From: Dyella sp. OK004
Lineage (GTDB): Bacteria > Pseudomonadota > Gammaproteobacteria > Xanthomonadales > Rhodanobacteraceae
Reading direction: 5' to 3'
NCBI RefSeq assembly: GCF_900114495.1
Contig: NZ_FOZI01000002.1
Coordinates: forward strand, 1,116,001-1,180,000
Length of the DNA: 64,000 bases
The stretch's first letter is position 1, and each line of letters opens with the position of its first letter. A program made the position numbers and the translations under genes. The notes under the pieces were generated by a model. That model was not told where the DNA came from. It saw nothing but the letters and a program-made list of their open reading frames with translations, and made no database searches. Shown here piece by piece: positions 56,572-64,000 of the stretch.

Positions 56572-58071
56572 TTATTTCACGCCGTGCATCAACTTGCTGA
56601 TGAGCGGCGCAATCAGGAACAGCAACACGCCGCCGCCCAGCAACAGCCAGAAGCCGAAGGTATAACCCGACAGCGCCGAGGTCACGGTCATGCCGCCCTT
56701 GCCGCTGACGTGGCCGGCAAAGATGCCGGACAGGTTGTTGCCGATGCCGGTGGAAAGGAACCAGCCGCCCATACCGAAACCGACCAGGCGCACCGGCGCC
56801 AGCTTGGTCACCATCGACAGGCCGATCGGCGACAGGCACAGCTCGCCGACCGACTGGATCACGTAGACCATGAAGAGGGTCCAGAACGGGATCTTGCCGA
56901 GTTCATTGACCAGGCTGGACAGGGCAAACATCAGCAGCGCGAAGGCCAGGCCATTGAAGATCAGGCCCAGGCCGAACTTGCGCGGAATCGACGGGTTGGC
57001 CCGCCCCATCTTCACCCACAGCCAGGCCAACATCGGCGCGACGGCGATGATCGCCAGCGAATTGACCGACTGGAACCAGGCCACCGGGAAGGTCCAGTTG
57101 CCGAAACTGCGGTCGACGATCTTGTCCGCGAGGAAGTTGAACGAACTGCCTGCCTGCTCGAAGAACATCCAGAACAGCACGTTGAACACGAAGATCAACA
57201 GCATCGCCAGCGCGCGGTCGCGCTGCACCTTACCTTCGCGCACGCCCTCGGCAATGATCAGCGCGCACAGCACCACGAACATCGGCGTCAGTACCCACCA
57301 GTTAAGGGTTTCGGCATCGATGGTCAGCAGGAAGTAGATCGCCGGGATCGCCACCAGCGCTCCGACGAGCGTCAGCAGCACCCGACCGCGATGCTCTCCG
57401 CCGACCGGCGGACGGCCGATGCCCACCAGCTGGCGGCGACCGAACCAGAACCACACCAGGCTGAGGATCATGCCGATGCCGGCGGTGATGAACACCACCT
57501 TGTACGCGGGCATGACATCGGTGCCGAATATCCTGTCCGAGAGCCAGCCGGTCAGGATCGGCGAGATCATCGCGCCGAGATTGATCCCCATATAGAAGAT
57601 GGTGAACCCCGAGTCGCGGCGCCCATCGCTTACGCTGTAGAGCTTGCCGACCATCGTCGAGATATTGGGTTTGAACAAGCCGTTACCGGCGATGACCGTC
57701 GCCAGGCCCAGCTTGAACACCTCCTGATTCGGCACCGCGATCAGGAACAAGCCCGCGGCCATGATCAATGCACCAAGCAAGATGGAGCGCTGATACCCGA
57801 TCACCCGGTCGGCGACATAGCCACCGAAAATCGCTGCTGCGTAGACCAGCGCGAGGTAAGCACCATAAAGCTGATTGGCCGGCTGCTCGCCGGTACCGCT
57901 GCCTTGGTAGAACTGGGCGACGATATACAGGACCAGCGCCCAACGGATGCCGTAGAACGCAAAGCGCTCCCAGAACTCCGTCATGAACAGCATCCACAAC
58001 GGACGCGGGTGGCCCAGGGTCTCCGGGAAATCCGGCACTGCTGGCGCCGTGGTCGTAGTGGTGTCGGTCAT
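56572..58071 (-). CDS. POT/PTR-family proton-dependent oligopeptide transporter
   Basis: A 499-aa major-facilitator-type inner-membrane transporter with about 14 hydrophobic helices. The POT signature begins MTEFWERFAFYGIRWALVLY, whose ExxER(F)xYYG-like motif is EFWERFAFYG. NGLFKPNISTMVGKLY, DSGFTIFYMGINLGAMISPI and FWMFFEQAGSSFNFLADK are further family features. It takes up di- and tripeptides with protons. The ATG at 58071 has an AAGGGGA site; the open frame extends to 58278. Peptide uptake would feed the amino-acid catabolic genes on either side. Confidence 0.92.
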   Translation of the reverse strand: MTDTTTTTAPAVPDFPETLGHPRPLWMLFMTEFWERFAFYGIRWALVLYIVAQFYQGSGTGEQPANQLYGAYLALVYAAAIFGGYVADRVIGYQRSILLGALIMAAGLFLIAVPNQEVFKLGLATVIAGNGLFKPNISTMVGKLYSVSDGRRDSGFTIFYMGINLGAMISPILTGWLSDRIFGTDVMPAYKVVFITAGIGMILSLVWFWFGRRQLVGIGRPPVGGEHRGRVLLTLVGALVAIPAIYFLLTIDAETLNWWVLTPMFVVLCALIIAEGVREGKVQRDRALAMLLIFVFNVLFWMFFEQAGSSFNFLADKIVDRSFGNWTFPVAWFQSVNSLAIIAVAPMLAWLWVKMGRANPSIPRKFGLGLIFNGLAFALLMFALSSLVNELGKIPFWTLFMVYVIQSVGELCLSPIGLSMVTKLAPVRLVGFGMGGWFLSTGIGNNLSGIFAGHVSGKGGMTVTSALSGYTFGFWLLLGGGVLLFLIAPLISKLMHGVK

Positions 58072-58589
58072 GCGGTCCCCTTGGATACTGGCTGGGCGAG
58101 CTGATCGGCACATCGCGTGCGGATCACGGATACAAACGGCCGACATGTAACCGGCCAGGGCCGCAGCCGTCAAATGCGGCGCAGCATCTTGCGGGGAAAT
58201 CATGGCGAGCGGCGCACCACTAATGGGCTTCGACCGACACCGAGATGACTCAGTAGAAGCAGCAAACCGAGCACCCACCCCTCACCCCAACCCTCTCCCC
58301 GAAGGGGAGAGGGAGATGTGGCGCTTCAAGGCAGGACAGACCATCAAGCCGAAGAACACATCCCGACGCCTGACACTGGAAGATGCGTAGCTACAGAGCA
58401 CACCGCCGCTCTTCAGGCCATTTCTCTTTGGTTACTTTCTCTTTGGGCCAGCAAAGAGAAAGTGACCCGGACCGCGGCAGCGGTTCGGAAGCCCGCCGCA
58501 GGCGAGCCAGGGCACGCAGACGCGACAACCGAAGCGCACCACTCTGGATTCCTGCCTGCGCAGGAATGACGAGACGGTAAAGGCGATCC
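58072..58589. other. Intergenic region, 518 bases, mostly repeat copy C
   Basis: Bases 58072-58250 are the upstream region of the transporter gene. The rest is copy C of the long dispersed repeat, which ends next to the stop of the tryptophan dioxygenase gene. Short open frames inside are repeat-derived. Confidence 0.75.
58251..58575 (+). repeat. Long dispersed repeat, copy C (forward)
   Basis: Bases 58278-58467 are identical to copy B. It carries the same GGGGAGAGGG hairpin, CTGACACTGGAAGATGCGTA tract and CAAAGAGAAAGT hairpin. Its 3' end differs from B (CTGGATTCCTGCCTGCGCAG palindrome in place of the GGCCTTCGCCGG form). Confidence 0.92.
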
Positions 58590-59438
58590 CTAGCTCCCCA
58601 ACACCGTCCTCACATCCAGCAACTCAGGAAAGAACTCCAACTCCAGCGCCTTCTTGAGGAACGACACACCCGACGAACCACCCGTCCCCCGCCGATGCCC
58701 GATGATCCGCTCCACCGTTTTCATATGGCGGAAACGCCATAGCTGGAAACTTCCCTCCACATCCACCAACTGCTCACACATGTGGTACTCGGGCCAAAAC
58801 TCCGCACGGTTCTCGTAGATGCGCTTGAGCACCGGCAGCAGCGCTTCGTTGCGCTGGTACGGCTGGCTCCAGTCGCGCTCGAGCAACTCGGCCGGAACAG
58901 CATGACCGCGGCGCGCCAGGTAGCGCAGGAATTCGTCGTACAGGCTCGGCGCTTCCAGCACCGCGCGCAGTGCTTCCTGCGCCGCAGGATCGTGCGCGAA
59001 CACCGCCAGCATCTGCGCGTTCTTGTTGCCCAGCAGGAACTCGATCTGTCGGTACTGCAAGGACTGGAAGCCGGAGGAAGGGCCCAGGATGTCGCGGAAC
59101 TCCAGGTACTCCGACGGCGTCAGTGTCTCCAGTACGCCCCATTGCTCGAACAGCTGCCGCTGCACCTGTTTTACCCGGGCGAGAATCTTCAGACAGGGAT
59201 CGAGATCATCCTGACGCAGATGTTCAATGGCCGATTTCAGCTCATGGATGATCAGCTTCATCCACAGCTCCGCCACGTGGTGCTGCACGATAAACAGCAT
59301 TTCGTCGTGGTGCGGGGGCTGGCTCAGCGGCTGCTGGGCGGAGAGCAGCACGTCCAGGCGCAGGTAGCCGCCATAGGTCAGTCGTCCGTTCAGATCCAGC
59401 TCGATGCCGGCCTCGAGGTCGCGCCGATTGTCCGTCAT
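58590..59438 (-). CDS. kynA: Tryptophan 2,3-dioxygenase
   Basis: A 282-aa heme dioxygenase that opens the indole ring of tryptophan to N-formylkynurenine. Features in order: [40 protein letters not shown] (substrate-pocket His), [20 protein letters not shown] (Arg binding the carboxylate), and [20 protein letters not shown] with the heme-ligand His, followed by [20 protein letters not shown]. The length is normal. No other kynurenine-pathway gene is in the window. Confidence 0.96.
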   Translation of the reverse strand: MTDNRRDLEAGIELDLNGRLTYGGYLRLDVLLSAQQPLSQPPHHDEMLFIVQHHVAELWMKLIIHELKSAIEHLRQDDLDPCLKILARVKQVQRQLFEQWGVLETLTPSEYLEFRDILGPSSGFQSLQYRQIEFLLGNKNAQMLAVFAHDPAAQEALRAVLEAPSLYDEFLRYLARRGHAVPAELLERDWSQPYQRNEALLPVLKRIYENRAEFWPEYHMCEQLVDVEGSFQLWRFRHMKTVERIIGHRRGTGGSSGVSFLKKALELEFFPELLDVRTVLGS

Positions 59439-59653
59439 GGGGGTCCGGTGGGGCGGAAAAACCCCATATTACCTGCGTTTAACGTCTGCCCCGTACCACC
59501 CCGCATGCTGCACCGTACCTTGCGGCGCAACATGCCTGCCTGATATCAAATACGGTCTTGTCAGGGACTTTTGCGCGCGCTTGACCTCACTGGATGGGTC
59601 GCCGCCTTCCCGCTATCCCAATACCCATCCCTCACTCACTCCGGGAGCGAGTC

Positions 59654-60739
59654 GTGTCTATCGCCGCCAAGTTCGAAATCGAATATCTGCAGTACCTCGA
59701 TGCCGAAGGCAAACAGGTCCGTGACGACCTGCCAGCCTTCGCCAACGATCTGCCCCACATGGTCGAGCTGTACAAGCTCATGTTGTCGACCCGCGTGTTC
59801 GACGCCAAGTCGGTCGCCCTGCAGCGCACCGGCAAGCTCGGTACCTACGCCAGCTGCCTCGGCCATGAAGCCGCGCACGTCGGCATCGGCAGCGCCATGA
59901 AGCCAGAAGATGTGCTGGCTCCCAGCTATCGCGAATACGGCGCGCAGCTGTATCGCGGCGTGCAGCCGCGCGAGGTCTACATGTACTGGGGCGGTGACGA
60001 GCGCGGCAACGACTACCAGAAGGAACCGGCACGCCATGACTTTGCGTGGTCGGTGCCGATCGCTACGCAGTGCCTGCATGCCGCGGGCTCCGCGCTGGCG
60101 TTCAAGATCCGCAACGAGCCGCGCGTGGCCGTGTGCACCATCGGTGACGGCGGTTCGTCCAAGGGCGATTTCTACGGCGCTATCAACATCGTCGGCGCGC
60201 AGAACTTGCCGATGGTCGCGGTGATCGTCAACAACCAGTGGGCCATCTCGGTGCCGCGCAAGATCCAGACCGGCGCGCCCACGCTCGCGCAGAAGGGCAT
60301 CGCTGCCGGCCTATTCTCGATCCAGGTGGACGGCAACGACATCATCGCCGTGCGCAAGGCGATGGAAGACGCGCTCGACCGAGCCCGCAAGGGTGAAGGC
60401 GGCAGCGTGATCGAGGCGGTGACCTATCGCCTCGCCGATCACACCACCGCCGACGACGCCCGCCGCTATCGCGGCGAGCAGGAAGTGAAGGACGCCTGGG
60501 CCCGCGAGCCGATGAAGCGCCTGCGCAACTGGCTGGTGGCCAAGGGCGTGTGGGACGACACGAAAGAAGAGGCCTGGAAGGCTGAGTGCGACGAGTGGAT
60601 GGATAACGAGGTGAACGCTTACCTCGAGACCAAGACGCAGCCGGTATCGGCGATGTTCGACTACACCTTCGCCGAAGTCCCCGCCGATCTCGCCAAGCAG
60701 CGCGATTACGTCCTCTCGCTCGAAACCAAGGGTCACTGA
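59654..60739 (+). CDS. pdhA: Pyruvate dehydrogenase E1 component, alpha subunit
   Basis: A 361-aa thiamine-diphosphate subunit of an alpha2beta2-type 2-oxoacid dehydrogenase. Motifs are MLSTRVFDAKSVALQRTGKL, GHEAAHVGIGSAM, APSYREYGAQLYRGV and the TPP motif GDGGSSKGDFYGAINIVGAQ, with NNQWAISVPR and HTTADDARRYR. This family uses pyruvate or branched-chain 2-oxoacids; the E1 alpha/beta/E2 set suggests pyruvate but does not exclude the others. The GTG at 59654 has a GGGAG site; the open frame starts at 59594. First of three genes (3-base gap to pdhB). Confidence 0.87.
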   Translation: MSIAAKFEIEYLQYLDAEGKQVRDDLPAFANDLPHMVELYKLMLSTRVFDAKSVALQRTGKLGTYASCLGHEAAHVGIGSAMKPEDVLAPSYREYGAQLYRGVQPREVYMYWGGDERGNDYQKEPARHDFAWSVPIATQCLHAAGSALAFKIRNEPRVAVCTIGDGGSSKGDFYGAINIVGAQNLPMVAVIVNNQWAISVPRKIQTGAPTLAQKGIAAGLFSIQVDGNDIIAVRKAMEDALDRARKGEGGSVIEAVTYRLADHTTADDARRYRGEQEVKDAWAREPMKRLRNWLVAKGVWDDTKEEAWKAECDEWMDNEVNAYLETKTQPVSAMFDYTFAEVPADLAKQRDYVLSLETKGH

Positions 60740-60742
60740 GCC

Positions 60743-61723
60743 ATGGCACAAATCACTCTTATCGAAGCCGTTACCCAGGCGCTCGCGTATGAAATGAAGC
60801 ACGACGACAGTGTCGTGGTGCTGGGCGAGGACGTGGGTGTCAACGGCGGCGTGTTCCGCGCCACTCAAGGCCTGCAGGAAAAGTTCGGCGAACTGCGCGT
60901 GCTCGACACGCCGCTGGACGAAACCACCATCGCCGGCGTCACCGTGGGCATGGCCGCTCAGGGCATGAAGCCGGTCGCCGAAGCACAGTTCGAAGGCTTC
61001 ATCTATCCGATGATGGAACAGATCGCCTGCCACGCTGCGCGCCTGCGCAACCGCACGCGCGGCCGGATCACCGTGCCGGCCGTGTTCCGCGCGCCGTGGG
61101 GCGGCGGCATTCGCGCACCGGAGCATCACTCCGAAGCGAACGAGCATCTGTTCACCAACATCCCGGGTCTGCGCGTGGTGATGCCGTCGTCGCCGGCGCG
61201 CGCTTATGGCCTGCTGCTAGCCGCAATCCGCGATCCGGATCCGGTGATGTTCTTCGAGCCCAAGCGCATCTACCGTCAGTACAAGGAAGAGGTGCCGGAT
61301 GACGGCGAAGCCTTGCCGCTGGACGTGTGCTTCGTGCTGCGCGACGGCACCGACGTGACCCTGGTGACCTGGGGTGCGCAGGTGAAGGAATGTCTCGAAG
61401 CCGCCGATGAGCTAGCTGCCCAGGGCATCAGCGCCGAAGTGATCGACGTCGCCACGCTGACCCCGCTGGATTTCGACACCATCGCCGAGTCGGTGCAAAA
61501 GACCGGCCGCTGCGTGATCGTGCACGAAGCCCCCAAGACCGCGGGCTTCGGCGCCGAAATCGCCGCACGCCTGGCCGAGGAATGCATGTACGACCTGCTC
61601 GCACCGGTGGAGCGCGTCACCGGCTTCGACACGCACATCCCGCTGTTCCGCCTGGAAATGAAATACCTGCCGAGCGTCGAGCGCGTCGTTGACGCCGCCA
61701 AACGCACTCTGGCCGCTTCGTAA
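60743..61723 (+). CDS. pdhB: Pyruvate dehydrogenase E1 component, beta subunit
   Basis: A 326-aa partner of the alpha subunit. Visible motifs are ITLIEAVTQALAYEMKHDDS, VVVLGEDVGVNGGVFRATQG, LDTPLDETTIAGVTVGMAAQ (with the TPP-activating Glu in GEDVG), APWGGGIRAPEHHSEANEHL, PGLRVVMPSSPARAYGLL and HEAPKTAGFGAEIAARLAEE. It starts 3 bases after pdhA, so it is translationally coupled. A repeat-bearing gap of 172 bases separates it from the E2 gene. Confidence 0.9.
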   Translation: MAQITLIEAVTQALAYEMKHDDSVVVLGEDVGVNGGVFRATQGLQEKFGELRVLDTPLDETTIAGVTVGMAAQGMKPVAEAQFEGFIYPMMEQIACHAARLRNRTRGRITVPAVFRAPWGGGIRAPEHHSEANEHLFTNIPGLRVVMPSSPARAYGLLLAAIRDPDPVMFFEPKRIYRQYKEEVPDDGEALPLDVCFVLRDGTDVTLVTWGAQVKECLEAADELAAQGISAEVIDVATLTPLDFDTIAESVQKTGRCVIVHEAPKTAGFGAEIAARLAEECMYDLLAPVERVTGFDTHIPLFRLEMKYLPSVERVVDAAKRTLAAS

Positions 61724-61737
61724 ACACACAACCTACG

Positions 61738-61853
61738 GAACGTCATTCCGGCGAAAGCCGAAATCCAGTGAAATACGCAGTGCGAAGCACACGAACTCTC
61801 TCGCGACAACCAATCACTGCGCTACTGGATCCCGGCCTACGCCGGGATGACGC
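61738..61853. repeat. Paired GTCATTCCGGC-type elements between pdhB and pdhC
   Basis: CGTCATTCCGGCGAAAGCCG (61740) and, in reverse, ACTGGATCCCGGCCTACGCC-GGGATGACG (61824-61852) form an outer inverted pair. Each also has an internal hairpin. The same element ends repeat copies A and B. Confidence 0.7.
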
Positions 61854-61895
61854 CAAAGAACCGAATACTCCAGCCTGATTACCGGAAACCGACTC

Positions 61896-63290
61896 ATGGC
61901 CGACATCAAATCATTCCACCTGCCCGACCTCGGCGAAGGCCTGCCCGACGCCACCATCGTCGAGTGGCACGTGAAGGAAGGCGACTACATCAAGCTCGAC
62001 GCACCGCTGTGCTCGATGGAAACCGCCAAGGCGGTGGTCGATGTGCCGTCGCCGTACACCGGCACGGTGAAGAAGCTCTACGGCGCACCGGGCGACATTA
62101 TCGAGACCGGCTCCGCGCTGGCCGATTTCGAGCCCGACCCGAACGCCAAGCAGCGTGCCGAGGCCGAAAGCACTGGCCATCACCATGGCCCAAAGAAGAG
62201 TGTCGGCAGCCCGGCGCCGGACAACGCCAACAAGGTCGTCGCTTCTGACGAGGGTGGCGAAGTCGAGTCCAAGGCCGATCGCGAAGACGAAGGTACCGTG
62301 GTCGGTGCTATGGTCAGCGGCAGTCATGTGCATGTCGAACAAGCTGCCAGCATCGGCGGCGTGAAGGCCGTGCCGGCGGTGCGCGCGCTCGCCAAGAAGC
62401 TCAAGGTCGATCTCACCCGCGTGCGTCCGACCGGCGCCGATGGTGTGGTGACGATGAAGGACGTGAAGGACGCCGCCGCAAACGGTTCGGCTGCACTGGG
62501 TGCCGCTCCCGCACGCTCGGTACCGGCTTCCGCTGGTCGCCACCTCGCCCCCGAACTGCCGCAGCCGGACCATGCCCCACAAGAGCAAGCTCGTACGCCG
62601 GTGTCGCTCGCCGGTAAACCGGTGCGCACCGCGCCGCCGAGCGTGCAAGCCAGCGGCCAGCCGGAACAGCTCAAGGGCGTTCGCCGCAATATGGCGCGCG
62701 TGATGGCCGAGGCCCACGCCAACGTGGTACCGACCACGTTGGTGGACGATGCCGACCTGCACGCCTGGATCGGCAAGCAGGACATCACCGCCCGCCTGAT
62801 CCGCGCGATCGTCGCCGCCTGCAAGACGGTGCCAGCACTCAATGCATGGTTCGACGGCAAGAACCTCACCCGCACCCTGCATCCGCACGTGGACATCGGC
62901 ATCGCCGTGGACACGGAGGACGGCCTGTTCGTGCCTGCCCTGCGCAATGCCGATGTGCTCGACGGCGCCGGTGTGCGCGCGGCGATCAAGCGCCTGCGCT
63001 CGCAGGTGGAAGATCGCTCGATCCCGGCCTCCGAGTTGTCGGGCTACACCATCAGCCTGTCCAACTTCGGCATGTTCGCCGGCCGCTACGCCACCCCAGT
63101 GGTGGTGCCGCCGACGGTCGCCATTATCGGTGCCGGCAAGTTGTGCCATGACGTGGTCGCGGTGATGGGCGGTATCGAAGTGCATCGCCGCATGCCGATC
63201 TCGCTGACCTTCGATCACCGCGCTGCGACGGGTGGTGAGGCGGCGCGCTTCCTCAAGGCGTTGCTCGACGATCTTGGCCTGCCGAACTGA
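61896..63290 (+). CDS. pdhC: Dihydrolipoamide acyltransferase (E2) of the 2-oxoacid dehydrogenase complex
   Basis: A 464-aa E2 core subunit. The lipoyl domain (1-80) has the lipoylation site CSMETAKAVVDVPSP (Lys45). A flexible Ala/Pro/Gly linker and a peripheral-subunit-binding domain (VPAVRALAKKLKVDLTRVRP, TGADGVVTMKDV) follow. The catalytic domain is at about 250-464 (KGVRRNMARVMAEAHANVVP, GYTISLSNFGMFAGRYATPV). The active-site His is in FDHRAATGGEAARFL. The usual HxxxDG aspartate is Thr here, a variant that also occurs in some E2 families. Start MADIKSFHLPDLGEGLPD. Confidence 0.9.
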   Translation: MADIKSFHLPDLGEGLPDATIVEWHVKEGDYIKLDAPLCSMETAKAVVDVPSPYTGTVKKLYGAPGDIIETGSALADFEPDPNAKQRAEAESTGHHHGPKKSVGSPAPDNANKVVASDEGGEVESKADREDEGTVVGAMVSGSHVHVEQAASIGGVKAVPAVRALAKKLKVDLTRVRPTGADGVVTMKDVKDAAANGSAALGAAPARSVPASAGRHLAPELPQPDHAPQEQARTPVSLAGKPVRTAPPSVQASGQPEQLKGVRRNMARVMAEAHANVVPTTLVDDADLHAWIGKQDITARLIRAIVAACKTVPALNAWFDGKNLTRTLHPHVDIGIAVDTEDGLFVPALRNADVLDGAGVRAAIKRLRSQVEDRSIPASELSGYTISLSNFGMFAGRYATPVVVPPTVAIIGAGKLCHDVVAVMGGIEVHRRMPISLTFDHRAATGGEAARFLKALLDDLGLPN

Positions 63291-63308
63291 GTTCGGTGAT
63301 TGCTCGAT

Positions 63309-63342
63309 GTGAAAAAGGCGCCTAGGGCGCCTTTTTCACATC
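63309..63342. terminator. Bidirectional terminator after pdhC
   Basis: GTGAAAAAGGCGCC-TA-GGGCGCCTTTTTCAC is a symmetric hairpin with A and T runs. It overlaps the last codons and stop of the minus-strand gene at 63322. Confidence 0.88.
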
Positions 63343-63999
63343 TGCGTCGGGAACGTAACGCGTGATGCTTCCATCGGTTCGGATCGCAGTGATGCTATGA
63401 GCGTCATAGCGTTTCCCAGCCACTTCGCGCGAAGCGTCCGCGAAGTTGGCGATCAATCGAGTGCCATCGGCGAACGTCGTTTGCTGCAGGCGCCGGTCCG
63501 ACGACAGCCATTGCAGACCGGTCAGCGCCTGCGTGGCAAGCGCACGATGCAGAGGCTGGAAGAATGCATCCTGGCGCTTCATCAGCGGCAATCGTGCTGA
63601 CAAGGTGTCCGCGCTCAGGTGATACAGCGGCGGTGCGTTATAGAGCAATTGAGTCAGCTCGCTTTCGACATGCACATTGCTCAGCTTGAGATTGTCGAAA
63701 ACCCAATGATGGGTGGCGATGATCGAGCCGTGAAACACGGCCTGGTACAGCGGCAAGCGAAAAACCGGATCGAAGTACGCCGTGCGATAGGGCTCTTTCA
63801 TCGGCACGGACTTGAAAAAGACGGTCGGCTCGTCACCGGGAAACCAATCGCCGAGGTAGTAAGGCGACTGCTTGTTCTTCTTCGGTCCACTGCCCAGATC
63901 CGGATCGCCCCAACCCATCACCGGCGTTTGCATGCCGTGCGCGAAGACGAAGCCTTGCGAAGTCGGTCCGTTGCCGTCTTCGGAACCGATGGGGAGATG
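63322..63999 (-). CDS. C-terminal part of a large protein, possibly a glycoside hydrolase
   Basis: The frame is open to the right edge, so the gene begins outside the window; 225 residues are visible. Segments such as HGMQTPVMGWGDPDLGSG, GDWFPGDEPTVFFKSVPM, YFDPVFRLPLYQAVFHGSII followed by ATHHWVFDNLK, and the C-terminal TTFADGTRLIANFADASREV resemble the end of large TIM-barrel glycoside hydrolases of the GH101/DUF5696 kind, in which a beta domain carries FADGT-xx-NF. This is a weak match by eye only. The final codons (KKAP, stop TAG) lie inside the terminator hairpin. Function not settled. Confidence 0.45.
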   Translation of the reverse strand, partial: HLPIGSEDGNGPTSQGFVFAHGMQTPVMGWGDPDLGSGPKKNKQSPYYLGDWFPGDEPTVFFKSVPMKEPYRTAYFDPVFRLPLYQAVFHGSIIATHHWVFDNLKLSNVHVESELTQLLYNAPPLYHLSADTLSARLPLMKRQDAFFQPLHRALATQALTGLQWLSSDRRLQQTTFADGTRLIANFADASREVAGKRYDAHSITAIRTDGSITRYVPDADVKKAP

Positions 64000-64000
64000 C

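Noticed and set aside
56584-58104. 506-codon open frame antisense to the peptide transporter
   Set aside because: The translation is an extreme Gln/Arg/His/Asp mix typical of antisense to membrane helices.

Overview
The window is high-GC, gene-dense bacterial chromosome. Its gene content points to a gammaproteobacterium of the order Lysobacterales (Xanthomonadales), most likely the Rhodanobacteraceae (Dyella, Luteibacter, Rhodanobacter type). The evidence is a PilU retraction ATPase, a class I aldolase, tandem DUF4398-type envelope proteins, a homogentisate-route tyrosine pathway, and dispersed repeats that carry CAAAGAGAAAGT hairpins and LSPSPSGRGLG-type reading frames. The assignment is inferred from gene content; no rRNA or other taxonomic marker is present.

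Layout. 0-6.3 kb: end of a GDP-mannose gene (xanB), glmS, a cystathionine beta-synthase, a DUF465 protein and a two-gene envelope operon. 6.3-22.5 kb: pilU, maiA, then a loose central-carbon block (pgk, a HAD phosphatase, tkt, class I fba, pyk, gap). Between these lie twin outer-membrane barrels, an S9 peptidase, an S1/P1 nuclease and an OsmC protein. 22.5-51.1 kb: tpx, then a large exopolysaccharide/capsule locus. 51.4-56.5 kb: tyrosine catabolism (hmgA, a lipoprotein, fah; hppD divergent from a MarR regulator). 56.6-63.3 kb: a POT peptide transporter, tryptophan 2,3-dioxygenase and a three-gene pyruvate dehydrogenase set. The right edge cuts a possible glycoside hydrolase.

The exopolysaccharide locus is the main feature. 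A Wzb phosphatase and Wzc kinase (51.1-48.5 kb) precede a tightly coupled 13-gene operon (48.2-33.1 kb). That operon holds nucleotide-sugar genes (TviB-type dehydrogenase, epimerase, WbpB/D/E), an acyltransferase, four glycosyltransferases, Wzx, Wzy and an asparagine-synthase-like enzyme. The expected product is a Wzx/Wzy-dependent polymer of up to about five sugars per repeat, containing a 2,3-diacetamido-uronic acid that may be amidated. The other half (28.3-23.1 kb) is a gfc/yjb-type export module (GfcA-like, Wza, GfcB, GfcC, GfcD). It is divergent from a WecA-type initiating transferase and a YdcF protein. A beta-helix protein sits between the halves, bracketed by inverted copies of a long dispersed repeat. 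Another copy of this repeat, identical over 190 bases, lies 25.5 kb away.

No tRNA, rRNA, CRISPR array, transposase or phage gene was recognised. All domain assignments were made by eye, without database searches.
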